In this document: positions 8,124-15,365 of the stretch, in pieces | Layout: every line of letters begins with the position of its first letter | Numbering within the stretch: the first letter of the stretch is position 1 | Origin: Persicimonas caeni | Lineage (GTDB): Bacteria; Myxococcota_A; Bradymonadia; Bradymonadales; Bradymonadaceae | Direction of reading: 5' to 3' | Assembly (NCBI RefSeq): GCF_006517175.1 | Contig: NZ_CP041186.1 | Coordinates: 6,041,074-6,105,073 of the forward strand | DNA length: 64,000 nt | Notes under the pieces: model-generated | Databases searched by the model: none | What the model saw: the letters and a program-made list of their open reading frames with translations, nothing else | Told to the model about the DNA's origin: nothing | Position numbers and translations under genes: made by a program

Positions 8124-10532
8124 TTACTCGACGACCGCCAAGAAATGATCGAGCCGCAGGCAACTCAACACGTCGACACTATCGGTCGATGTGCCTCTGG
8201 CCCCCACAATCACTGACAGTTCGCCGAAGGGGGAGACGTACTCGGGCGCCTTGACCGGCTGATCGAGCACGTGCAGCAGTCTGCCGGTGGCGGCCTCGCG
8301 AAGTTGAATGTCGTCTCCGACCGCCAGGATAGCGTCTTCGATCTGGACCAGCGGCAGGTTGCCGTGCAGCAGCCACGTCTCGTCTTGCGGAGTGGCTCGC
8401 CAGATGCGTTCACCGGTGGTGATCTCGAAGCAGGACAACTCGGCGCGATCGGTCTTGACCAACCCGTGCATCTTGCCGGCGAGTTCGATGGGGAGCACCG
8501 GCGTCGGGTCATCCATGCCTGCGCTCGACAGGTCGAGTGTCCACTCGACGCGCGGCTCGGTGCGCTCGACGTCGATGGCCTGGAGCATCAGGTGACCGTG
8601 CCGCTCGACGGGCACGATCATGTACTCGTCGACGAACGACGCCTGTCCGGCGAGCACCCCGTCAATACGAAGCTGCCAGGAGGTGCGCCCGGTAAACGGG
8701 TAGAGCGCATGGACGGTGAGCTTTTGGTGCAACGAATCGTGTGACAGCGAGTAGAGCCGTCCTTGGTGGAATTGCGGTCCGGTGGCGGCCAAACCGCCCA
8801 GGCGCACCTTCCAGAGCACCTCGCCATCCAGCGGGTTGATGCTGTAGAGGAAGCCCTCTCCGGTCAGCGCGGTGATCAGCGGTCCTTGGAAGGTCACGCC
8901 GACATAGCGGCCGTGGCCCGACGAGAAGCTCCAGATGATCTCGCCGGTTTCGGGGTGCAGGCCGACGATTCGCCCATGGCGATCGCAGGCGACGATGCGC
9001 TGCTCACTCGGGTAGGCCGCCGCACCCACAATTCGCTTCCACGTGCTCACCGGCGTGGTCTCGTTCTCGAAGACCAACTCTCCCGACGCCAGGTCGAGAA
9101 GCCGCATGCCAGTGCCGTGCTCGGCGACCAGAATTCTGTCACCCGCCACTTTGTAAGACACCCGACTCATATCGACGTCTTCGGCGTGCTTCCAGCGCAC
9201 CTGCCCACTCTGCGAGTCGATGAAGTACATCGCCTCGGAAGTGGGCACCAACAAGCCGCCCGCAGCGTTGATCAGCCCACCGAGTTCGATGCGTTCGGCG
9301 GCGAATTGCCAGCTGGGGCGGGGGAAGAGCGAGTGGACACTCGAGAACGCCCACGGAAAGCCGGGCTTCTCGGGCTCGGGGGGCGGCGCGGGGTTGAGAT
9401 GGCCCAACGCTTCAATAAACGACTCGGGCTCGTCGTGATACGAGTTGCTCCCCGACAGGTCTTCGAACCAGCCGCGCAGTTCGCGAAGCTCGATGTCGAG
9501 ATCGCTCCAGCGATGGTTGAGCTCCATGGCAGGATTGAGTGACAAGACGTCGGCCAAGAGCATCTCGGAGAGCGACAAGATGACGTCGAGCGCCTCGCGC
9601 GGGTGACTGGGCACGGTCAGCGGGCCTTCGCCGCGCACAGGCGTGCCAATGGTCAACTCCCAGTGGGGCCCCTGGGCGGCGACGTCGAAGCGCGCGTGAT
9701 GCAAGCTCTCGTCGCAATAAAAGCTGCTCTCATCGGACGCTTCGAGCAGGTTGAGCAACTGGCGAGCGCGCTTGAGGAGCGCGTGGACGGTCAAGAACGG
9801 ATAGCCGCGCGTCAGCTCGACGGTGCGGCCGCGGTACTCGGCGCTGATTTCGCCGGGGAAGAGCAGCGCGTGCAGGTCGAAGTCGTGCTCCCCGTAGTAA
9901 TCGCGCAATGCGACGTGATCGGCGTCGAACGAGTAGCTCAGCGTCAGTCCGCTGGGACAGGACGTGCCCCCGTGGCGCTCGCCTTCGCGTTCGAAATCGG
10001 CACGATCTTCATTGGCGAAGCGTGCGCGCTTGTAGTTCTGAATTCGTCCCAGACGCGAGCTGAAGGCGCGCACGAACGAGTCTGAGGAGAACCCCTCGGA
10101 GATGCGGTACAGGTCGGTCAGCAGTGTCTCGGCGGCATCGGAGAGCGCCTCGACAAACTTGTCGACCGCGATGGGGATATCGTGGGCGATGACGCGCCGA
10201 TGGCGGTTGATGCTGTATAGCGAGATGAGGAATTGGGAGCCGTCCGGCTCGAGCACCATCTCCCAGGGCTCGCAGTGGAATTCGACAATCGCCTTGCGGG
10301 AAAGTCCCTCGATCAGCCGGGCGACCGCGTCGAGCAGCTCGCTGAGCACCCCGAAGATGCTCTCTTCGGCGACGTTGCTGGTAATGTTGGTGCCGTCGAC
10401 GACGATGTCGATGATATCGCGGATCTCGACCAAGTCGAGATCGGAGTCAAAGCGCCGGTACTGCCTGAGACTTTTGAGGAATCGGACATCTTGCTTCCAA
10501 CTGTGTCCGACGATGATCTGGACCGACTGCAT
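8124..10532 (-). CDS. PQQ-like beta-propeller protein with unknown N-terminal half
   Basis: An 802-aa protein from ATG 10532, with AGGAG upstream and only 2 nt after the stop of the preceding gene, so the two are almost certainly translated together. The N-terminal half (about 1-390) matches no family I recognise. It is helical, rich in Leu/Asp, and contains two internal regions about hydrophobic-polar patterning (FDADHVALRDYYGEHDFDLH). The C-terminal 400 residues are PQQ/BamB-type propeller blades, with repeats of the form GLLVPTSEAMYFIDSQSGQ, GRIVGLHPETGEIIWSF and GFLYSINPLDGEVLWKV. There is no signal peptide, which is unusual for BamB-like propellers and suggests a cytoplasmic scaffold or sensor. 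It converges on the phosphoesterase gene. Confidence 0.8.
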   Translation of the reverse strand: MQSVQIIVGHSWKQDVRFLKSLRQYRRFDSDLDLVEIRDIIDIVVDGTNITSNVAEESIFGVLSELLDAVARLIEGLSRKAIVEFHCEPWEMVLEPDGSQFLISLYSINRHRRVIAHDIPIAVDKFVEALSDAAETLLTDLYRISEGFSSDSFVRAFSSRLGRIQNYKRARFANEDRADFEREGERHGGTSCPSGLTLSYSFDADHVALRDYYGEHDFDLHALLFPGEISAEYRGRTVELTRGYPFLTVHALLKRARQLLNLLEASDESSFYCDESLHHARFDVAAQGPHWELTIGTPVRGEGPLTVPSHPREALDVILSLSEMLLADVLSLNPAMELNHRWSDLDIELRELRGWFEDLSGSNSYHDEPESFIEALGHLNPAPPPEPEKPGFPWAFSSVHSLFPRPSWQFAAERIELGGLINAAGGLLVPTSEAMYFIDSQSGQVRWKHAEDVDMSRVSYKVAGDRILVAEHGTGMRLLDLASGELVFENETTPVSTWKRIVGAAAYPSEQRIVACDRHGRIVGLHPETGEIIWSFSSGHGRYVGVTFQGPLITALTGEGFLYSINPLDGEVLWKVRLGGLAATGPQFHQGRLYSLSHDSLHQKLTVHALYPFTGRTSWQLRIDGVLAGQASFVDEYMIVPVERHGHLMLQAIDVERTEPRVEWTLDLSSAGMDDPTPVLPIELAGKMHGLVKTDRAELSCFEITTGERIWRATPQDETWLLHGNLPLVQIEDAILAVGDDIQLREAATGRLLHVLDQPVKAPEYVSPFGELSVIVGARGTSTDSVDVLSCLRLDHFLAVVE

Positions 10533-10534
10533 GC

Positions 10535-10999
10535 TCAATCACTCCTTCCTACCGCGGCTTTGCCTGCAGCGGTCAACTCGCGCCACAGAGTCGAGCCGAC
10601 GTCGACGCGGTCGCGCAGACCCTCCTCGAGGTCGGCGTCGACGTAAATGCGTCGAAGCTCGCTGCCGCGTAGAAACCTGCTCAAGAAGCTCTCGCTAAAG
10701 CGCTGTTCATCGAGCAGGTACATCTTGTTGTAGATATCTTCGCAGACCACCAGGTTGATGAAGTTCTCGTCCGACTCGTCCTCATCGACCACCGTCGACT
10801 CGCCCAAGCCATCGTCAATCACCGGAAGCTCGAGGGTGCGGTCGTTCGGCCCGCGGCGTTCGATCATCGTCTGGTAGAATTGTTCGATGAGCTGCGAGCG
10901 CAGCGCTCGGTACGCGCGGCGCACATCCGCGGCCTCGCCCTCCAAGTCGAGGTTCAAGCCGTGGGTGCGAATCGAAAGTTTGTTGTCCGAGCGGCTCAT
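10535..10999 (-). CDS. Hypothetical protein coupled to the PQQ-propeller gene
   Basis: A 154-aa soluble protein with no recognised family. Starting at ATG 10999 (GGGAG upstream), it opens MSRSDNKLSIRTHGLNLDLEGE. A helical segment follows (about 25-50), then an acidic stretch (VVDEDESDENF, about 70-80) and a C-terminal helical region. Its stop is 2 nt from the start of the propeller gene, so a shared complex or process is likely. It diverges from the small operon at 11427. The 430-bp space between them carries one copy of the TACGCAAC/TGCCGAAAAC motif facing the other way. Confidence 0.75.
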   Translation of the reverse strand: MSRSDNKLSIRTHGLNLDLEGEAADVRRAYRALRSQLIEQFYQTMIERRGPNDRTLELPVIDDGLGESTVVDEDESDENFINLVVCEDIYNKMYLLDEQRFSESFLSRFLRGSELRRIYVDADLEEGLRDRVDVGSTLWRELTAAGKAAVGRSD

Positions 11000-11324
11000 G
11001 CCACGACTCCCAGATAGGTCATATCGCCTCCAACCAGGCGACTGTACGACGTCTTACCGCGCATCTCGCTAACTTGTCGGAAAAAACATTCATTCCGCCG
11101 GCTGTTCCGTGAGGCGAGACGCCAGATACCTGCAACGCCTCGATTATAGGGCTCGGCTCGAAGGCCAATCAAGCTCTAAGCTCTGCGCGCTTCGGCAGCT
11201 GCAGAACAGAGAAACCGGCATCCGGTCAGATTTATCAAAAAAGGTCGAGTGGCGGGAAAGTTGAGTGACTCCAGAGGGTTGCGGGTCGGTGACGCGGCCT
11301 GCGGAGCGCGTGATGGCAAAATTT

Positions 11325-11368
11325 TACGCAACGATTTCGAGAATCTGCCGAAAACCGTAATGAGGGGG
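11325..11368 (+). promoter_or_regulatory. Promoter-like motif copy 1 (TACGCAAC-N13-TGCCGAAAAC)
   Basis: TACGCAAC (11325-11332) is followed after 13 nt by TGCCGAAAAC (11346-11355), then CGTAATGAGGGGG. The same blocks recur at 29914, 48534 and on the minus strand at 29561-29530. The AAC at the upstream box and the 16-nt gap to CGAAAA resemble an ECF-sigma promoter. The start codon of the next gene is 72 nt downstream of the second box. Confidence 0.6.
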
Positions 11369-11426
11369 TGGTCGTTAGGTGTGCCACCTCGTCGTCAAAT
11401 TCTCGACTTCAGCCAAGGAGACGACA

Positions 11427-11849
11427 ATGTCGAATATCAACGGAGTCAATTCGAGCGGATTCAACGCCACCCAACTGCAAAACGCGCAGACCGAGGGAGC
11501 TAACAATTCCGGTTCGAGCTTCGGTGACTTCATGGGGGATGTCGCCGACGGCGCGCTGGCCGGAGTGGCGGCGGTCGCGCCGTTTTTCCCGGGTGGTGAG
11601 CTTGTCAAGATGGCCGCCAACGGACTGCGGGGGCTGAGCGATCAGGCTCCAGCCGGCTTGGGCGGCGCCAAGGGGGAGAAGCTCGATCAGATGTGGGAGA
11701 TGCAGGAGCAAAACCAGATGTTCAACCTGCAGTACATGCACCTGCAGCAGGAGTTGCAGTCGGACAACCGTCACTTCTCGACGATGTCCAACCTGCTCAA
11801 GGCTCGCCACGATACGGCGAAGGCGGCGATCAACAATATGCGGGTCTGA
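11427..11849 (+). CDS. Small secreted-substrate-like protein (possible T3SS type)
   Basis: A 140-aa protein starting at ATG 11427, after AAGGAGACGAC. The frame stays open upstream to 11379, but no ribosome site supports that start. The N-terminal 35 residues are Asn/Ser/Gln-rich and disordered-looking with no Sec signal. A small-residue, weakly hydrophobic stretch follows (ADGALAGVAAVAPFFPGG, about 42-60). The last 45 residues form a heptad-rich helix ending in SNLLKARHDTAKAAINNMRV. A disordered N-terminus plus a C-terminal amphipathic helix, next to a TPR chaperone-like gene, recalls rod, needle or filament substrates of type III secretion. No secretion ATPase or ring gene is in the window, so this is only a suggestion. 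Confidence 0.7.
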   Translation: MSNINGVNSSGFNATQLQNAQTEGANNSGSSFGDFMGDVADGALAGVAAVAPFFPGGELVKMAANGLRGLSDQAPAGLGGAKGEKLDQMWEMQEQNQMFNLQYMHLQQELQSDNRHFSTMSNLLKARHDTAKAAINNMRV

Positions 11850-11973
11850 TCCGGCGAGTGAGCGAGGGACCGAGTGATTGAGGGATCGAGAGTCTCGTGG
11901 TCTGGCACTGACGGTGGATCGAATTTCGGTGTCACACCACCAAACATTGCATTTGCAACGAAGGTGACTAAGA

Positions 11974-12480
11974 ATGTCAACTATTGAGGATGTGACGAAG
12001 AACGAAGTCGAAGCATCGGCGTCGTCCGCCCGTGTGGAGCTCAAGCGCGCCTTTTTACACATGAGCTTTGCGCAATACGACGAGGCTATCGCCGCGTGCG
12101 ATCGCGCGGCGGCCTGTGCGCCCGAGCACTCGTTGCCCGTGGCTCTCAAGGGCAGCTTCGAGATGGCGGCAGGCCGAGTGCGAGACGCACTGGGGACGCT
12201 GCGACGGGCGACCAAGCGGCATCCGGGGGATGCACTCTCACATATCTATTTCGCAGAGGCCTGCTTTCTGGCCGGCCGCGAGCGCCAAGCCGAGCGTGCG
12301 CTGTCGCGCGCCGAAAAGCTGGCCGAAGCCTGCGCCGATATCGGGCAGCAAGGTGTCGGGCAGCAAGACGTCGACCTGGTCGGACTGATCGAGAATCTAC
12401 GCCAAACATGGCGCGACATCGGTTCGTCGCAGGTTCCGCCGCCGTTGGTCGCCGCGTTCGAAGAGCACAGCGACGAATGA
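11974..12480 (+). CDS. TPR protein, possible class II-type secretion chaperone
   Basis: A 168-aa protein with about three tetratricopeptide repeats between residues 20 and 125, for example FAQYDEAIAACDRAAACAPEH and GRVRDALGTLRRATKRHPGD. Size and all-TPR layout match SycD/LcrH-type chaperones and HrpB1/HrpK-like proteins of type III systems, but generic TPR proteins look the same. It is the second gene of a compact run of three (11427, 11974, 12521). No signal peptide is seen, so it should be cytoplasmic. The start ATG 11974 has AAGG about 11 nt upstream. Confidence 0.8.
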   Translation: MSTIEDVTKNEVEASASSARVELKRAFLHMSFAQYDEAIAACDRAAACAPEHSLPVALKGSFEMAAGRVRDALGTLRRATKRHPGDALSHIYFAEACFLAGRERQAERALSRAEKLAEACADIGQQGVGQQDVDLVGLIENLRQTWRDIGSSQVPPPLVAAFEEHSDE

Positions 12481-12520
12481 CGCACTTGTACCACCTGTTG
12501 GAGGCTGAGGAGGCCCTCGA

Positions 12521-12955
12521 ATGAACATCGGTGACGGCAGTAACGCACGGGGTACCACAGACCTGTTTGCACGCATGCAGCAGGCGCATCAAAAGGAGCT
12601 GGCCGATCCGGTCGGTTCCGCCGACGATGCTGCAGCTGCCGACAACGTCGTCGAGTTGGCGGCGCTTCGGTCGATGGGAGGCGACGAGACGGTGGGCGCC
12701 GACCTCGAGGCTCGCCTGCTCGAGACTGCGGCGGCCGCGCTCGATGACGGCTTCGAGACCGTCTCCGAGTTACGAGAGGCCGTGATCGACGCCATCGTCG
12801 AGGAGCGTTATGCCAACCAGTTGCCGGCGGCGGATGCGGAACGAATCACCCGCACGATCAAAGTGACCTTGAGCACCGATCCGGTGTTCCGAAAAGAGAT
12901 CGACAACATGATGATCCAAGCAGCTCGTCGCTTGGCTCAGAGCGCAGACCACTAG
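12521..12955 (+). CDS. Hypothetical helical protein, third gene of the small operon
   Basis: A 144-aa acidic protein. ATG 12521 follows a strong GAGGAGG site and lies 40 bp after the TPR gene. Residues 1-30 look flexible. Residues 40-140 are Ala/Glu-rich and helical (LEARLLETAAAALDDGFETV, then VEERYANQLPAADAERITR), ending in a region with DPVFRKEIDNMMIQAARRLAQ. There is no signal peptide, Cys cluster or known motif. Position suggests a role with the upstream substrate-like and chaperone-like genes, perhaps as a second chaperone or a substrate. Confidence 0.75.
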   Translation: MNIGDGSNARGTTDLFARMQQAHQKELADPVGSADDAAAADNVVELAALRSMGGDETVGADLEARLLETAAAALDDGFETVSELREAVIDAIVEERYANQLPAADAERITRTIKVTLSTDPVFRKEIDNMMIQAARRLAQSADH

Positions 12956-12962
12956 CGCAACA

Positions 12963-12985
12963 GACGCTCACCGGGGGAGAGCGTC
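12963..12985 (+). terminator. Hairpin after the three-gene operon
   Basis: GACGCTC and GAGCGTC form a 7-bp stem 8 nt after the stop codon at 12955. No T-run follows, so it may act as a stabilising hairpin or a weak terminator. Confidence 0.4.
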
Positions 12986-13106
12986 CCTATCGCAGCGCTT
13001 GTGTTCACCAACGGGTCGGGCTATCTTGGAGGGCGTCGCGCCACGCTCGCACCCGTGCACACCCGAGACCGTGGCCGCACGCTGACTCAACGACAGATCC
13101 GACGTC

Positions 13107-13433
13107 ATGGCAGTTAGTTCTCGACAAGCTCCGGCTCACTCCACCCCCACCGCGATGCATCACCCTGCCCAGGCGACCTTCTTGGTCATCTACTGCACGG
13201 AATGCCAGCGCGAGGTTCTCAGCGCTAGTGATCTCGACGAACACGATCAGATCGTCGACGTCTGTATGCACTGTGACCGTCATCTCGATCGAAATGACGA
13301 CTCGGCCCGGTGGGTCGACGCCCACGCGTTGACCGAGCACGGCTATTTTGTCGATGGGCTCGACACCGCCGAGGATCGACACGGCGGCTCGGGTTGCCGT
13401 GGTGGCTCGTGTGGAGTGCAGCAGCCGGAATAA
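13107..13433 (+). CDS. Small Cys-rich (zinc ribbon-like) protein
   Basis: A 108-aa protein with CTEC near 30-33 and CMHC near 53-56, a typical pair for a four-cysteine zinc ribbon. The C-terminal tail (GGSGCRGGSCGVQQPE) contains two further cysteines, which is unusual. The start could be ATG 13107 or the internal ATG 13155; the latter gives the compact ribbon alone. No secretion signal is clear. The role is unknown: DNA or RNA binding, or a metal-handling adaptor, are possible. Confidence 0.7.
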   Translation: MAVSSRQAPAHSTPTAMHHPAQATFLVIYCTECQREVLSASDLDEHDQIVDVCMHCDRHLDRNDDSARWVDAHALTEHGYFVDGLDTAEDRHGGSGCRGGSCGVQQPE

Positions 13434-13487
13434 GTCTCTACTCTTTTTATTAGTGCGGTTTTCGATAATACGTCTAAGGAGGCGTTG

Positions 13488-14729
13488 ATGTACTACGAGG
13501 TATTCATCCCCTCGCCGGATCCGAACGGATTCGACGTGACGATCACCGTGGAGGCGGACAACTGGATGTCCGCGCTCAAATCGGGCTTGCAGCGCACGGG
13601 CGAAGGCGCCGATGCGGTGCGAAACGTCATGTGTGATATCAAGGATGACAACACCATCCACGTCACCGACGCCTCCACCCAGCGCGTCTTCGTGCTCCAA
13701 GAGGTTTCTGCTGAAGAAGCGCAGGCCGAGCCAGCCCAGACTGAGCCGGCTCAGCCCGAGTCAACTCAGCCCGAGCCAACTCAGCCCGAGTCAACTCAGC
13801 CCGAGTCAACTCAGCCCGAGTCAACTCAGCCCGAGTCAACTCAGCAGGCTGAGCCCGTCCAAGAAGACGCCCAATCGATGGCTGCCACCCAGCGCATCGA
13901 CCTGAACGAAGAGCAGCCGTTCGCCACCGAGCAACAGGCTCAGCCGGAGCCGGTCGCCGAACCCGAGCCCGAACCCGCACCGGAGCCGGCCTCCGAACCG
14001 GAGCCCGAGCCCGAACCGGAGCCCGAGCCGCAAGCACAAGAGGCCGCCCAGGCCGATCCGCACTCCTTCGCCGGCGCCGATCGCATGCGCGTGGGCTCGT
14101 CGACCCACGAGGCGCTTCGCGCCGACGAGCAAGAGCCCAAGGTTCTTCGTGAGACGCGCTCGAAGACCGACCAGAAGAAGGCCGTCGAGATCGGCCGGCG
14201 CAACGAGAAGGTCTCCGAGTCGCTCATCGAGGACATCTTCCTCGAGATCCAGGAGATCCACGAAGGCGACAAGCCGATGGAGAACGTCGTCAACTTCGTC
14301 ATGGACATGGCCATGGAGAAGGTCGGCGCCGAAAGCGGCAGCGTGCTGTTCGCCGACGTCAACGGTCGTGAGCTGTATTTCGCCACCGCCCGCGGCCCCA
14401 AGGCGAACGAAATCATGGATTACCGCGTGCCCATGGGCAAAGGCATCGTCGGCTTCTGCACCCGCGAAGGCGTCAGCCTCGCCATTAGCGACGCGCCCAA
14501 CGATCCGCGGTTTTACAAGGCCATCTCCGAGTCACTCGGCTACGAGACCGAGGGCCTCGTATGTGCCCCCATCCAGTACGAGGGCCGCGTGTACGGCGCG
14601 CTCGAGCTGATGAACAAGAAGTCGGGCACCGGCTTTACGGCCGACGAGATGAATGCCCTGTCGTATATGGGCCGTCAGCTCGCCCAGTACGTCCACGACA
14701 CGATCATGCGGCGTGAGAAGATCGAGTAG
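13488..14729 (+). CDS. GAF domain protein with Pro/Glu-rich linker
   Basis: A 413-aa cytoplasmic sensor-like protein. ATG 13488 follows a strong AAGGAGG site. Residues 1-75 form a small alpha/beta domain (MYYEVFIPSPDPNGFDVTIT). Residues about 78-200 are low complexity: six exact or near-exact 15-bp repeats (13751-13840) encode a Gln-Pro-Glu-Ser-Thr pattern, then a Pro-Glu-rich run. The C-terminal 190 residues are a GAF domain with ESGSVLFADVNGRELYF, MGKGIVGFCTREG and CAPIQYEGRVYGALELMNK. No output domain follows the GAF, so it probably signals through a partner. The ligand cannot be read from sequence. Confidence 0.9.
   Translation: MYYEVFIPSPDPNGFDVTITVEADNWMSALKSGLQRTGEGADAVRNVMCDIKDDNTIHVTDASTQRVFVLQEVSAEEAQAEPAQTEPAQPESTQPEPTQPESTQPESTQPESTQPESTQQAEPVQEDAQSMAATQRIDLNEEQPFATEQQAQPEPVAEPEPEPAPEPASEPEPEPEPEPEPQAQEAAQADPHSFAGADRMRVGSSTHEALRADEQEPKVLRETRSKTDQKKAVEIGRRNEKVSESLIEDIFLEIQEIHEGDKPMENVVNFVMDMAMEKVGAESGSVLFADVNGRELYFATARGPKANEIMDYRVPMGKGIVGFCTREGVSLAISDAPNDPRFYKAISESLGYETEGLVCAPIQYEGRVYGALELMNKKSGTGFTADEMNALSYMGRQLAQYVHDTIMRREKIE
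13751..13840 (+). repeat. 15-bp tandem repeat, six units, inside the GAF gene
   Basis: The unit TCAGCCCGAGTCAAC repeats six times with a single change in unit two (GTC to GCC). The 15-bp period keeps frame, so copy number changes would lengthen or shorten the linker by five residues. Confidence 0.9.
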
Positions 14730-14760
14730 TGGAGTGATCGAGTAAAATCGAGTAAACGAG

Positions 14761-14798
14761 AAAAGCCCCCGGAGCCGATTTGGCTGCGGGGGCTTTTT
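14761..14798. terminator. Bidirectional terminator between convergent genes
   Basis: AAAAGCCCCC and GGGGGCTTTTT form the stem with T-runs in both directions. It lies between the GAF gene and the convergent small membrane protein gene. Confidence 0.85.
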
Positions 14799-14827
14799 GA
14801 TGTCTGCTGTTCTTAGGTGTGTTGTCC

Positions 14828-15181
14828 TTAGAATCCCATCTGGAACGCTTCTCCGATGCTGGCGTACCAGCCGATGATCCACATGACGATGCCGACCATC
14901 GCCTTGAGCACCAGTTGGATGGTCGCGACGCCCACGCTCTTGGTGAAGCCGAGGTCATACGATGACATGATCACGCCGAACCAGAGCACCGCGTACAGCG
15001 GCCAGCTCAAAAAGAACGGCAGGATTCCCAGGACCAGACCGGCCACGCCCAGTCCAAACGAAAGCCACATTGCCTTCGAATATGAGTTCTTGTGCTGGGG
15101 CACGCCCATGGTGCCGACAGCCAGCTTCAGCACGAGGGCGTGTAAGAAGAAGGTGACAATACCTATAATTAGTGTGCTCAT
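14828..15181 (-). CDS. Small integral membrane protein, about 4 TM segments
   Basis: A 117-aa protein starting at ATG 15181. Hydrophobic segments lie at about 2-22, 38-60, 60-78 and 82-106 (for example LSFGLGVAGLVLGILPFFLS and LVLKAMVGIVMWIIGWYASI). No family is recognisable and there is no signal cleavage site. The gene stands alone, divergent from the acyl-AMP ligase and convergent with the GAF gene. The function is unknown. Confidence 0.8.
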   Translation of the reverse strand: MSTLIIGIVTFFLHALVLKLAVGTMGVPQHKNSYSKAMWLSFGLGVAGLVLGILPFFLSWPLYAVLWFGVIMSSYDLGFTKSVGVATIQLVLKAMVGIVMWIIGWYASIGEAFQMGF

Positions 15182-15365
15182 GGATCCGTCTCTCGTGCGT
15201 TGAAAGAAAGCCCGTGCGTTGAAAGCAAGGGCGCGACGCTATTGGATGCACCCGTACCTATGACCGTCGTGCTATGATCATAAGCACTGTTCGAGGCAAT
15301 TTCTATTCCCGCGCCGATGCGATATACACTCGTGTCGAGACTTTGTAGTTCCCAGAAGAGAATCG

